64,000 nucleotides of DNA from Micropterix aruncella (GCA_944548615.1 OX155976.1:2866442-2930441); one strand, 5' to 3'; numbered from the stretch's first letter, positions 10,961 to 22,720 are shown. The notes: generated by a model from the sequence alone, not told the origin. Made by a program: numbers and translations.

Positions 10961-11550
10961 TTAAGCTATTGCATAGCTTTTATCGCGGGCCTAGGCCAGC
11001 GAGGCGACCGAATGAAGAAATTTCTTAACGAAAATTAATGATTTTAAACTGATAATTACGTCTAAACGAGTACTGCTTAAGATTCGAAAAAAATATATGT
11101 TAAACAAGAACATTTTCCTAATATTCTTAGCTTTGAATATTTTAGATTTTGTTTATATTACATAGTGTAATTAATTTGTGAAATTAGGTCTAACCGAACA
11201 CAAAAACGACTACTACTCAAATACTATCTGGTGTATTATTATGAAACCTGCACCATTTTAAAGATAATTTAATTATCTATCGTTTTATCTACGATTTTTT
11301 TCGAATAATCCGTTTTTTTTGCTTTATCGAATAAAAAAATCGTGCGCGGCGCTCTATCGGAAGACGTTTAAATTATTCCGAATCATTTGCTACCGCAGCC
11401 GCAAATGATTCGGAATAATTTCAACGTTTTCCGATAGAGCGCAGTTATCTGATATCAGAAAAAATAAAATAAATACATAATTATAATTGCATAAGTTGTT
11501 AAAAATGCTATGCAATAGCTTTACCGCGGCAGTCCCCGAGTGCCACATGT
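10961..11550 (+). mobile_element. element X, copy 2 (best hairpin)
   Basis: Same ends and interior as copy 1. The internal hairpin is clearest here: arms 11349-11389 and 11402-11442 are 41 nt with two mismatches around a 12-nt loop. No coding capacity. Confidence 0.85.
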
Positions 11551-12039
11551 ATTTTTTTTTTACAGTTGATTCCAAGTAAGATATCTTGGCATTTCGGAGT
11601 ATAGCAGCGTTTGGGCGAAGTCATCATTCTGGCACATTTCAAAATACAGATCAATACCGAAATATTTAAACACAATATTAGAGAAATGTCATTTAATTTA
11701 AATTTAGGCTGGAATGCGTTTTTCCGGATTTTTCTCAAGATCTTCCACATTTTCTTCAATTGAATACATTTGATTGAAATATTTCCATCCCGAGCAGCGA
11801 TTAAATCAAAAGAAGAATCAACCTAATATGTCGATTCTATTAAAAAAATAATGACGGATATCCATCGTTCGAACTCTGAGTAGAAAAAAAAGACTTAAAT
11901 TTTTTACCGAATTTTCCAAGCAACTTTCTAATTTTCCATTCCGTTAAGGCCTAATTTGTACTACTACGAACATTTAAAAGAAATGCCAAATCGGTTCAGC
12001 CTTTCAACCTAATATGCGATTACCAACATAATATTTAAC
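11551..12039. other. no gene seen
   Basis: AT-rich sequence with a T-run at 12043-12054 that marks the tail of the next element. The open minus frame around 11508-11759 is half element X and resembles nothing known. Confidence 0.4.
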
Positions 12040-13255
12040 ATTTTTTTTTTTTTATTTAATATATATATTTTTTTTAATACAGCTTTGTATAAAATCCAGC
12101 CAAGCCTAAGGCTTACCTGCTAGAGATTATGATAGGGTGGCTTTCAGAGCAACTTTAGTGGCCATTTTGACCATATTGTAATATATCTGCTGCATTATCT
12201 GCTAGATTAGTAAGGATTAGTCGGCACAGAAAGCCACCCCCTTGATAATCCTACTAATATTATAAACGCGAAAGTTTGTATGTATGTATGGATGTTTGTT
12301 ACTCTTTCACGCAAAAACTACTGAATGGATTTTGATGAAACTTTACAATAATATAGATTACACATCAGAATAACACATACGCTATAATTTATAAAGATAT
12401 AGCGTGAATTATCTAAAATATAACGATAACTGTCAAGTAAGTAGGAAAAAATCTATGAAATTGACATTAGAAATTTAAATTCTATCCTACTATCCTACTA
12501 ATATTATAAACGCGAAAGTTTGTGTTTATGTATGGATGTTTGTTACTCTTTCACGCAAAAACTACGAAATGGATTTTGATGCAACTTTACAATAATATAG
12601 CTTACACATTAGAATAAGACATAGGCTATAATTTATAAAGATATATGGCTTTCTATCATCATTATCACAATTTTCCATCATCACGCGGGTGAAACCGCTG
12701 GGCGCAGCTAGTATTTACATAAAAAGATGAACGTACAAATAAAATATAATCTTATTCGTATCATTTACACGTGTGTTTCACTTTCACTTATTTTAAAGCT
12801 AACTATTTTAAATTCTTTTTTTTTTACATTTTTTATAACTTTTTAAATTTAGAGAAATTTTGTTGAATATTTGAGGGATTAGCCACTTCAATCTTCTTTT
12901 GCCATAAAGGTTGCGAAAAGGAGGGACGAGTAGCCGTTCATTTTGTATCTGTCTAGTGCTGTGTTTATGTTGGACATAAATTCGGAACTCGTCAGTCTCG
13001 AAACATTGAACTGTTAATCTATAAATAAATAATACATCAGCTGGTAATATGTATGTTACAATAATTGAAAAGTCCTATCTGGTCGTTTCTGGATTTATTT
13101 CGAATCTTGTTTGGAACTATTATTTTTAAAATACGGTGTTGTAGAGATGTGATGCGCGATATATAAGATTTAAATGTGTTGCCGTTGGTTGTAATTCAAT
13201 AAGCAACAATAGATTTGACCAAGGCAAAATAGAGACTTCTCAGCTGATTGTGTTT
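12040..13255 (-). mobile_element. LINE F, right copy (inverted), split by a Helitron
   Basis: Reverse complement of the left copy (3400-4790). The RT C-terminal coding sequence runs from about 13255 down past 12960, through YVQHKHSTRQIQNERLL without the AAAT-tailed insert present on the left. The 3' UTR continues to a T-rich block at 12040-12078. A Helitron occupies 12249-12711 inside the 3' UTR. Confidence 0.8.
12249..12711 (+). mobile_element. Lep1-like Helitron with duplicated 5' half
   Basis: Starts TCCTACTAATATTATAAA and ends GGGCGCAGCTAG, inserted between A (12248) and T (12712) with no target duplication, the standard Helitron signature. A GCGGGTGAAACCGC hairpin lies just before the CTAG. 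A second 5' head begins at 12493, so the element is a tandem of two heads sharing one 3' end. Non-autonomous; no coding sequence. The empty site is preserved at 4570-4600. Confidence 0.9.
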
Positions 13256-13269
13256 GAGAACGTATTTAA

Positions 13270-13531
13270 CCCCTCAAGCCCCGATTGGCCGATATCGGCC
13301 ACAACACGATTCAGAGTGACGGCCCCGTTTTAATTTTATTTTAATTTAATTTGTTTTATTTTATTATGTTTTATTATGTTAAAATGTTTCATTTTAGTTA
13401 TGGGTACAGTGGTTTGGCAGTAATTAATGTTTAGGTGAGACAGTGTTATAATTCAATTTTTTTACTAATTTTTACTAAATTTTTTTGGGACATCAACTTT
13501 TTAATCGGCTGAGGGGCCGAGGCCTGAAGGG
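13270..13531 (-). mobile_element. piggyBac-like MITE, copy 2
   Basis: 262 bp flanked by TTAA at 13266-13269 and 13532-13535. It is the reverse complement of the element at 2416-2674 and has the same TGGCCGATATCGGCCA palindrome. Confidence 0.75.
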
Positions 13532-13535
13532 TTAA

Positions 13536-14925
<1,390 letters not shown>

Positions 14926-15059
14926 ATAAGGTTTTGTAAATAATCCGTTCATAGGATGATGATTCGCAGTAAAATAAAATTAGTAAAAGCTACTTGAACA
15001 GCAGCGAAGGAAATCCCAGCTTGGATTGGGAAACGCTTATGTTTGAATGAGATATACTT

Positions 15060-15092
15060 ACGGATGTACACGACTTTGTCGTGCACATCCGT
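15060..15092. repeat. 15-bp hairpin, TTT loop
   Basis: Arms 15060-15074 and 15078-15092 pair with one mismatch around TTT. The core ACGACTTTGTCGT is repeated once more, partially, at 15103-15123. Confidence 0.85.
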
Positions 15093-15125
15093 AATTTTAA
15101 CTTTGTCGTGCACGACTTTGTCGTT

Positions 15126-15369
<244 letters not shown>

Positions 15370-15579
15370 AAAATGGCCTAACCACTAAGGTGAATTAAAA
15401 GTTTTCAAAATTAAACTAAATATTTTGTTACAGCGCAGCAAGGAGATATGAAAAAGAAACAGTTTTAAGTAATGGGAAAGGGATAGAGAAGCCACATTAT
15501 GAGTTTTATAGATGTAGGTATTTAAGGGGCTCTCCAGACGATCAAGCATGCTTGTCGAGCATCGCGTCGCGGGCTGGGA

Positions 15580-15775
15580 GTGGATCGTAAACCGCAGGAA
15601 TTATGCAAATATTTTAAAAAAATGACTCCAGTAACAAATATTCGTGATCTGGGCATTACCTTGGATTCCAAGCTACACTTTAATCTTCATATTGACAAGG
15701 TCGTATCTAAGGCTTTCAAACAACTTGGAATGATTCTGTGCATAGGCAAAACTTTCAAAATACTCGACAATGCAT
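15580..15775 (+). pseudogene. LINE RT fragment
   Basis: The frame carries VTNIRDLGITLDSKLHFN, then HIDKVVSKAFKQLGMI, the conserved segment downstream of the RT catalytic site in CR1/Jockey-type elements. It is truncated on both sides and cut off by the minus-strand LINE A' that begins at about 15776. Confidence 0.8.
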
Positions 15776-16653
15776 TTTTTTTAATTTTGTTGAGTGGGGC
15801 TTTTCTAAGGTCTTTATGAGACTTGTAACACTGCGACCATTGCTGATCTATTGTGCTCGCAACCAATTATAGTTCTGCGCTAAGCCTCGTGTCATTTAAG
15901 AACCTCAGCAGGCTTTTGGCGCCAGATTGTTTTACCTCCTTAGGTTGGAGGTAGTGACCACCCAAGTGGGTGTATCTTTTACGCATAAGCGGGCCACACT
16001 CGCACATGAGGTGCTGGGGAGTTTCCTCTGCCCCTTGGCAGAACCTGCACATTTTTGTGTCTTTGAGGTTGAGGTTGAACATGTGTTGTTCAGGCCACAA
16101 TGCCCCGTGAGCGCCCTTACCAGCATGCGTAGATTGTTCCTATTTAGCGATAGGGCCTCACGGACCGTCTTACGGTCGTAAGGCTTAATAAGCGCTTTGG
16201 AATGATTCAACCCTGGCGTGTTGTTCCAGTGGTTGACGGATTGTTCTAAACACATTTGTTTGAGCATTAGGTTTGCAAGGCTTTTTGGTACGCCACAGCA
16301 AGGTTCAGGGCCGTATAACGTTCCCTTTGCTCCCGCCCTAGCAAGTTCGTCGGCTTTTTCATTTCCCTCGATTCCTGCATGGCCGGGAACCCATCTTAGA
16401 ATTACCCTATTCTTTTCGCCCAGGGAATTCAGTAGTGATATGCAGTTTTGCACTAGTTTTGAATTAATGGTATTCGAGGCTAGTGCCCTAAGAGCTGCTT
16501 TGCTATCCGAGTGGATATAGATACGGTGGTTGGCGTAGTCCTTTTGTAGGTTGATATCCGCACATTCAATAATGGCGTAAACCTCCGCTTGGAATATGGA
16601 GGCGTATTTTCCCAGTTTACACTTCTTTCGAAGTTTGGTCGCTCTCCATATAT
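15776..16653 (-). mobile_element. LINE A' (RNase H and zinc-knuckle end), first part
   Basis: Minus-strand 3' end of the same family as LINE A (34342-44773), nearly identical to it. It encodes the end of an RNase H domain (WVPGHAGIEGNEKADELA) and a C-terminal CRFCQGAEETPQHLMCEC zinc motif. A frameshift lies near 16085. T-run 15775-15783 marks its poly(A) tail. It is interrupted at 16653 by LINE D and resumes at 17821. Confidence 0.9.
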
Positions 16654-17820
16654 GCTTCTTTTCTCACTATTTATTAACTCAATATCTAACGTGATTAATG
16701 CAAAATATCATCTCTATGCCGACGATGTCCAAATCTATTCCCACTGTCGCCCAGAAGACATTGACGAGGCTATAACTTCTGTTAACGCTGATCTTGCGAT
16801 GATATCTGACTGGTCGAAATCTCATGGCTTGCTCCTAAATCCATCCAAGACTCAAGCTATCATAATCGGAAGCAGCTATTTCACCTCGAGGATCGACATA
16901 AATTCTTTACCAAGGATTGGCATAGGTGCGGATGAGGTCCCAATCAGCTCTCAGGTTAAAAATCTTGGTGTATACCTCGACCAAAATCTTTCGTGGCAGC
17001 CACACATTGAGGAGATGAGACGTAAACTCTTTGGTCGCTTTCATGCAATAAAGAAACTCAAGAATTTTCTCCCCGAGGAAAGCAAAATCACAATCTGCCA
17101 ATCTATTCTCCTCCCTCTGCTTGATTATTCAGATGTTGTCTTTCTCGACATCAAGGAAGATCTAGCCACCAGGGTAGAAAGGCTGCAAAATGTCTGCATT
17201 CGATTCATTTATGACCTACGAAAGTTTGACCATATTACGGAGTACAGAAGGAGACTTCACTGGCTGACGACCCGAGAAAGGAGAGATACGAGAGTCCTAG
17301 GTTTGCTCTTCAGAATCCTGAAGGGGGCCGCTCCGAAATATCTTATAAGTAGGTTCAAACCTCTATCTTCTCACGGGCGCCCTCTGAGATCTGAAGACAA
17401 CCTACTGCTCTCGATCCCTAGTCACAGTAGTGATTTCTTCTCGCACTCTTTCTCTGTACGTGGAGCCCGTCTCTGGAATGCTTTACCCTCGCGTATAAGG
17501 ATAGCACCTAGTTTGTATTGCTTCAAACGCAGGCTCAAAGAACACTTGAACCCACGCTCATAAACTTTTCCTTATTTTTCCCTATTTTTTCCTCCCTATT
17601 GCGTCCCTTGCGTCATTATAGGTTTATTGTTTGTTTTTTTTCTTAAATTTATTGTTTTGTTTCCCTGCTGAATTTAAATGATTAAAATTTAATTTATTAG
17701 TTTATTTTTACCGCATAACATGTTATTCCACTAGGTTAAGGTTAGCTGTAAGATATTGCTTTTAGGCAATAAGCTCGCCGTTTTGTTAAAGCAAATAAAG
17801 CGTTTAATTATTATTATTAT
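16654..17820 (+). mobile_element. LINE D, copy 2, inserted in LINE A'
   Basis: A 5'-truncated LINE with an uninterrupted frame to 17563 (about 300 residues of genuine element). It includes the catalytic box HLYADDVQIYSH, GVYLDQNLSWQPHI, RVERLQNVCIRFIYDLRKFD, HGRPLRSE and SFSVRGARLWNALP, followed by a 3' UTR and (TTA)n tail. The first ~21 codons of the longer open frame (from 16589) belong to the host LINE A' read backwards, so the element starts at 16654. Flanking host sequence rejoins as CCATATAT/ATTCCACAG, with ATAT as the possible target duplication. Confidence 0.9.
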
Positions 17821-17868
17821 ATTCCACAGCCTACGTCAAATCCCGATTTGGATCCATCAGTATACCAT
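17821..17868 (-). mobile_element. LINE A', second part (5' truncation point)
   Basis: 48 bp matching LINE A at about 40366-40413, continuing exactly where 16653 stopped. Homology to LINE A ends at 17868, so this copy is 5'-truncated within the RNase H region. Confidence 0.85.
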
Positions 17869-17984
17869 ACTTATTCACAACTTACGTAGTTACTAGAAAC
17901 TATCGTTCAGGTACATATTTATATGATTTTTATGAGTTTTAGAATAGAACATTGTGATTTTCTCAACATGGAAAATCGCTTAAA

Positions 17985-18640
17985 TCGTGACTCACAAATC
18001 AACTCACAAATCAACTATGTGAATTCCACAGATTACCACGTTGCTAATTTATCAAAGTATCTACCGAAAAGTTGCTAGCGCGGCAACGTATAAAATCAAT
18101 GTCTCGCTTACATTGTGGAACTGACAAACCTACTATGTTAATTGGACATTGCTAATTTATCCACAACATTAAAAAAGCAATTTCCGCTTACATTGTGAAA
18201 CTCACAATACTCAACTATGTGAATTCCACAGATTACCACATTGCTAATTTATCAAAATATCGAAAAGTTGCCATCGTCGCAATGTATAAAATCAAGGTTC
18301 TGCTCACATTGTGAAACTCACAATCTTTAACTATGTCAATTCCGCAGATTACCACGTTGTCAATTTATCAAAGTACCGGAACATTGCTATCGCCGCAACG
18401 TATAAAATCAATGTTAAGTTTACATTGTTAAACTCACAAGCTGTAAAATTGTTAACCCCGCAGTTTAGAGCATTGAGGTAATAACAATGTCGAAAAAAAT
18501 TGTTAGCGCCACAATTTTATATTGTTGATTCCGTAATTTTTGCATTCGACAAAGAAAACGTTGCTGACCCCGCAAAGGGTAATTTGTCATTGCCACAATA
18601 TCCTATGGTTAATTTCGCAATTTTTCGCTCGCAATGTAAA
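17985..18640. repeat. degenerate ~115-bp tandem array
   Basis: Recurrent order of blocks: ACATTGTGAAACTCACAA, CAACTATGTGAATTCC, CAGATTACCACGTTGCTAAT, TTATCAAAGTATC, AAGTTGC, GCAACGTATAAAATCAATG. Copies start near 17990, 18100 (shortened), 18187, 18302 and 18420 and decay towards 18640. No coding sense. Confidence 0.8.
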
Positions 18641-18653
18641 AATGCAGCGTTGT

Positions 18654-19312
18654 CTAGTAAAAAAAATTCTGAGTGTGGGTGTGCAATAGATATATTGTAG
18701 TTCCATCTTTAACACTGTAGTTATTTAATTTATTTACAACCTGTTTGGTTGATTTTCCAGAATCTTCGTAGGACAAGTCAATTGTCATAACAGGAAGGCC
18801 GCTCATATTTGAGCAGGTAGAAACTGACGCTATGTCTGGAGCGCTAACGATCAGTTCCCCAAACAGCGACTGTGAATGTGCAGCCGTGGAATTCTGCTTC
18901 GTGCGCTCCATCTGTTCTATCGTATTATGTGCCTCTCTCAGCTTGTTATTCAGCTCAGCGTTGTTTTGGAGAGACGTCTCGAACTCAACGCGGCAAAGTT
19001 GGATACTATTGATTGAAGGTTACCCCTCTCCTGAATGATATTTTCAAGTTGTAAACTCATTTCTGCCATCTTTTTTTTGAGATTGGAGTTCTTTTTAATA
19101 ATTGCTAATACTTCCAACTCATTGTCAGCTCGTTCCCTTTGCAATTTCTCACTTTGAGTTTTATATTTTTTTAATTGTTTTAAAGTTAATAAAAAAATAC
19201 TGTTTAAGTCTTTATAGCGAACTTCTGCAGCTTCTAGGTCTTTTAAAACTGTTACGTATTTATCGTTCAACTCCTCATAGCATGCCTCTGCGACTGCTCT
19301 TCTAGTCATCAT
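18654..19312 (-). pseudogene. coiled-coil protein reading frame, frameshifted
   Basis: From an ATG at 19312 the minus strand encodes a strongly helical, Lys/Glu/Leu-rich segment (EELNDKYVTVLKDLEAAEVR, LKQLKKYKTQSEKLQRE, KKKMAEMSLQLENI). A change of frame near 18990-19010 is needed to continue into LQNNAELNNKLREAHNTIEQ and then a non-coiled, Ser/Thr-rich C-terminus that ends at 18654. The heptad pattern continues across the frame change, which suggests one original gene of about 220 residues broken by a 1-nt indel, or a missed tiny intron. I do not recognise the family. It lies on the opposite strand to the channel gene, just before its first visible exon. Confidence 0.6.
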
Positions 19313-19713
19313 GTTTAATTACTTTAAATTAGTACAGAGTATTTTTGTGCACTGTTTCAGAAGTTTAAAACAATGGTTCTCACCCAAATGGCCATCAATT
19401 TCAATGGTGAATGAGGCAAAATGAAGCCTATTTCTTGAATAAGTTGACTATTTCGTTAGATGTACAGATATTGTAACTTCACTACTGTTTTTGTATTAAA
19501 CGAAGGAGCGACAATTTGACGTTTAAATAGCAGCCAGCGTTGCCAGTGTTGCGAAAAAGTGACAACCGTTCATTTCGCATTCCGCTCTGACGTACCGCTC
19601 TGTCTCGTTCACACGAACTAATTTCCGATTTTAGTCCAAGAGAAACGCAATCGAGCCCGTTGTTATGATGTAAATAAGGCACAGCTCGTTGAAGTATTTG
19701 TTGTATTTTTCAG
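19313..19713. other. possible regulatory stretch with shared module
   Basis: Between the coiled-coil frame and a channel exon. Positions 19551-19660 contain a ~100-bp module (GCGAAAAAGTGACAACCGTT, CACACGAACTAATTTCCG, AAACGCAATCGA) that recurs at 24022-24115 next to the zinc-finger remnant. The role is unknown. Confidence 0.5.
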
Positions 19714-19848
19714 TATCTCACACGACGGACGACATGATCTTTCAATGGGATCCGGACGTTCCTCTCGTGGTGGATGAGAACATAGAGCTTCCGCAGCTGC
19801 AACTCGTACAGAACAAAACTGCAGACTGCACCCAAGTCTATTCCACAG
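19714..19848 (+). CDS. histamine-gated chloride channel, exon A (ligand-binding domain)
   Basis: Bounded by a TATTTTTCAG acceptor and a GTATGAT donor. The translation begins with 2 nt of a split codon, then SHTTDDMIFQWD, PLVVDENIELPQLQL and ADCTQVYSTG, ending 1 nt into a Gly codon. This is the region after the signature Cys-loop, including loop C with its extra cysteine, of arthropod histamine-gated chloride channels (Cys-loop family). These are plasma-membrane pentamers that answer histamine released by photoreceptors. GluCl and GABA subunits differ strongly here. The 1/1 splice phases fit the next exon at 31117. Earlier exons (signal peptide, main ligand-binding domain) were not found in 1-19713 and may lie outside the window. 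Confidence 0.93.
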
Positions 19849-19916
19849 GTATGATATTTTATTTATTTGTTTATTTATTTAATTTAAGAATTAAGACGAT
19901 ACGATCAAGAAATTAA

Positions 19917-20303
19917 GACCCGGGTTACTTCAGGGTTGCGTTCTGTGGCCATCACTGTTCAACGTGTACTCTGAGGCGATTATGACCGAGGCCCTGGAGA
20001 ATCTTGATGTGGGGGTTAAAATGAACGGAAAACGCATCAATGATTTGCGCTACGCCGATGACACAGATCTTATTGCCTCTACTCAGGAAGACCTACAAAG
20101 GTTGGTTGACAAGGTTAATGAGTGCAGTGAAAAAGCTGGCTTGTTAATCAATATTTCAAAGACCATGGTTATTACCAGAGATCCTGATTTACAACCTACT
20201 ATATCGATGGCAGGTAAAGTTCTTGAACGCGTCCGGCGGTACAAATATCTCGGTGCATGGGTGAATGAAATATAGGACTCCTATCAAGAAATTAAGACCC
20301 GGA
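19917..20303 (+). pseudogene. RTE-type RT fragment
   Basis: The frame reads GLLQGCVLWPSLFNVYSEAI, then INDLRYADDTDLIAS with the catalytic YADD, then KYLGAWVNE and an in-frame stop before the remaining QEIKTR segment. LRYADDT and the YLG.W.NE box are typical of RTE-like LINEs. A 19-20-bp direct repeat containing AAGAAATTAAGACCCGG lies at both ends (19903-19922 and 20284-20303). R repeats follow directly. Confidence 0.85.
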
Positions 20304-20319
20304 TGGAAATCGCCCCGAT

Positions 20320-20945
20320 GAATAACTTGGGTTGTCGACTACAACGGGCGAGCCCGTCACCACAGGAAGTTTTAACGATTAGTCGTTCTATCGACCTGCA
20401 GTGAGCGTAGAAGACTTTGGACAAAACAATCCAGCGTCTAGCTACGCCACAACCCGTTAGAGACCAACGCCTTGCCGCGATATAGCCAGTTATGCCACCT
20501 GGCGGGCCCGACTCTCGCGCCCTAACTTCCAATTGTGACCAGATTTCGTCGGTCTCTCGATTGGTTCCGAGTTCGAGGTCGCTTGCGCAGTCCTCTCCCT
20601 TACGAAGCGGTGAAACGGTGAATACCGAATCTATCGCGGACCATGGCGTCCCTTGCCCGCCTCTTACCCGGGATCGGATGGCCAATGGTCATTTCAAGAG
20701 CAGTCGCCGTAAGGTACGCAACCACCCCCGCTCTATAGGAAACAATACAGCTTCCAGACTCCCCCGACTGTTAGTCAGAGAGCACAATCGATTGGCTTGC
20801 GCCGCACGGTGTGCAGACCGTCCAGGAGCGCCAGAGGTTTGATTCCCAGTGGAAACTGACCAGGGCCAGAGTCCTACCCAGGTTCGCACCCCGTGCGTGG
20901 AGGCCGTCGGATGGGTGTTGCCCCGTGAGTGTGACCGACCCTGAA
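20320..20945 (+). repeat. R repeat, copy 3
   Basis: A nearly full R unit, from ACTTGGGTTGTCGACTACAA to the GAGTGTGACCGACCCTGAAC end. Same landmark order as 6378-7028. Head-to-tail with the next copy. Confidence 0.8.
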
Positions 20946-21592
20946 CATCTTGGGGTGTCAACTACAGCGGGCGAGCCCGTCACCACAGGACGTTTTAACG
21001 ATTAGTCGTTCTATCGCCCTGCAGTGAACGTAGAAGACTTTGGACAGTACATTCTACGTCCAGCTACGTCACAACCCGTGAGAGTCCAACGCCTTACCGC
21101 GAGTGAGCCAGGAATAAACCCGGCGGGCTCGAGATACTCGCGCCCTCACTTCCAATTGTGACCAGATTTCTCCGGTCTCTCGATTGGTTCCGAGTTCGAG
21201 GTCGCTTGCGCGGTCCTCTCCCTTACGAAGCGGTGAAACGGAGTGCACCGAATCTGTCGCGGACCAAGGCGTCCTTTGCCCGACTCTGAACCGGGATCGG
21301 ATGGCCAATGGTCATTTCAAGAGCAGTCGCCGTAACGTAGACAACCACCCCCGCTCTATAGGAAACAATACAGTTCCCAGACTCCCCCGACTGTTAGTCG
21401 GAGAGCACAATCGATTGGCTTGCGCCGCTCGGTGCGCAGACCGTCCAGGAGCGCCAGAGGTTTGATTCCCAGGGGAGACTGGTTGACCCAGTGTCCTACC
21501 CAGGTTCGCACCCCATGCGTGGAGGCCATCTGATGGGTGTTGACCCGTGAGTGTGACCGACCCTGAACACATGGGTCATCGTGGCCACCTCA
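20946..21592 (+). repeat. R repeat, copy 4
   Basis: Direct tandem neighbour of copy 3. It starts CTTGGGGTGTCAACTACAGC and ends near the CTCATCATGGGCCCGTTAGC block. Moderately diverged from copy 3. Confidence 0.8.
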
Positions 21593-22052
21593 TCATGGGC
21601 CCGTTAGCTCCCTAAACAGTCGGGGGAGTCTGGAAGCAGTACTGTTTCCTATAGAGCGGGGGTGGTTGCGGACCTTACGGCGACTACTCTTGAAATGACC
21701 ATCGGCCATCCGATCCTGGGTGAAGAGCCGGGCAAAGGACGCTGTGGTCCGCGATAGATTCGGTATACACCGTTTCACCGCTTCGTAAGGGAGAGGACCG
21801 CGCAAGCGACCTCGAACTCGTAACCAATCGAGAGACCGGAGTAATCTGGTCACAATTGGAAGTAAGGGCGTGAGTGTCGGCCCGCCAGGTAACATTCCTG
21901 GCTATCTCAGGCGTTGGCCTCTTACGGGCTTGTGACGTAGCTAGATAGTGGACTGTTTCGTCCCCAAGTCTTCTACGTTCACTTCCAGGGAGATAGAACG
22001 ACTAATCGTTAAAACTTCCTGAGGTGACGGGCTCGCCCGCTGTAGTCGACAA
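21593..22052 (-). repeat. R repeat, copy 5, inverted
   Basis: The first two thirds of the R unit in reverse complement: AACAGTCGGGGGAGTCTGGA is the internal breakpoint and GACAACCCAAGTTGTCG the element start. It forms an inverted repeat with copies 3 and 4. Confidence 0.8.
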
Positions 22053-22285
22053 CCCAAGTTGTCGGTCAGAATGCACAATCGATTTGCTTACGCCGCACGG
22101 TGCGCAAAACGTCTAGGAGTGCTCGAAGGTTGACTCCTAGGGGAGACCGACCCGCAGGCCAGCGTCCTACTCTGGCTCCCCCTTCTGCGTGGAGGCCGCC
22201 GGATGTGTGTTGACCCGTGAGTATGACCGATCCTGAACGAATGGGTGTTCGTGGCTAACTCTATCAGGGCCTATTAGCTCCCTGC
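22053..22285 (+). repeat. R repeat, copy 6, 3' third
   Basis: Starts at the TTGTCGGTCAGAATGCACAA junction and covers only the last third of the unit, through GAGGCCGCCGGATGTGTGTT to CTATTAGCTCCCTG. It supplies, in the other orientation, the part missing from copy 5. Confidence 0.75.
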
Positions 22286-22720
22286 TAATGAGGTACACAA
22301 AGGGGGGAGGGGGGGGGGGCAATACTATCGCAACGTTTTCTTACTTCTACATTGAAGCATATACAAGAAAGATACATGCATGCCAAGTTTCATGCTTTCT
22401 GCCGGTTGGGAACCATAACTTCTATTTTTTGAGCTTAAGAGCCGACCTATTACAACTTTTTATGTATTAATAATAATATTATGAAAATATTTGTCTATTT
22501 ATTTATTTATAATTTACATAACTGCAAGACATGCCGATGTTAAATTTTTAAATTTGCCACGGCAACACTTACATACCTAACTTTTTTAAATATTCACATT
22601 GCAACACTGACAACAAATGTCAAACCAAAGCGACGCTTATTTTGTGTTAACTGTTACTTGTTATACAGTGGTAATTATCAAACTGATTCCTACGAGTTTT
22701 CGATTATTATTGATATCGCA
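22286..22720 (+). other. 5' flank of the zinc-finger gene
   Basis: Includes a G-run tract (22302-22319), then AT-rich sequence and a short region resembling an insect 5' UTR (GCAACACTGACAACAAATGT). No TATA box or initiator is certain. Confidence 0.4.

Noticed and set aside
16589..16653. First 21 codons of the LINE D open frame
   Set aside because: They are antisense LINE A' sequence that happens to be open; the element starts at 16654.
22658..22720. Upstream extension of the zinc-finger frame
   Set aside because: It would start at TTG; the ATG at 22721 has a good context and is preferred.
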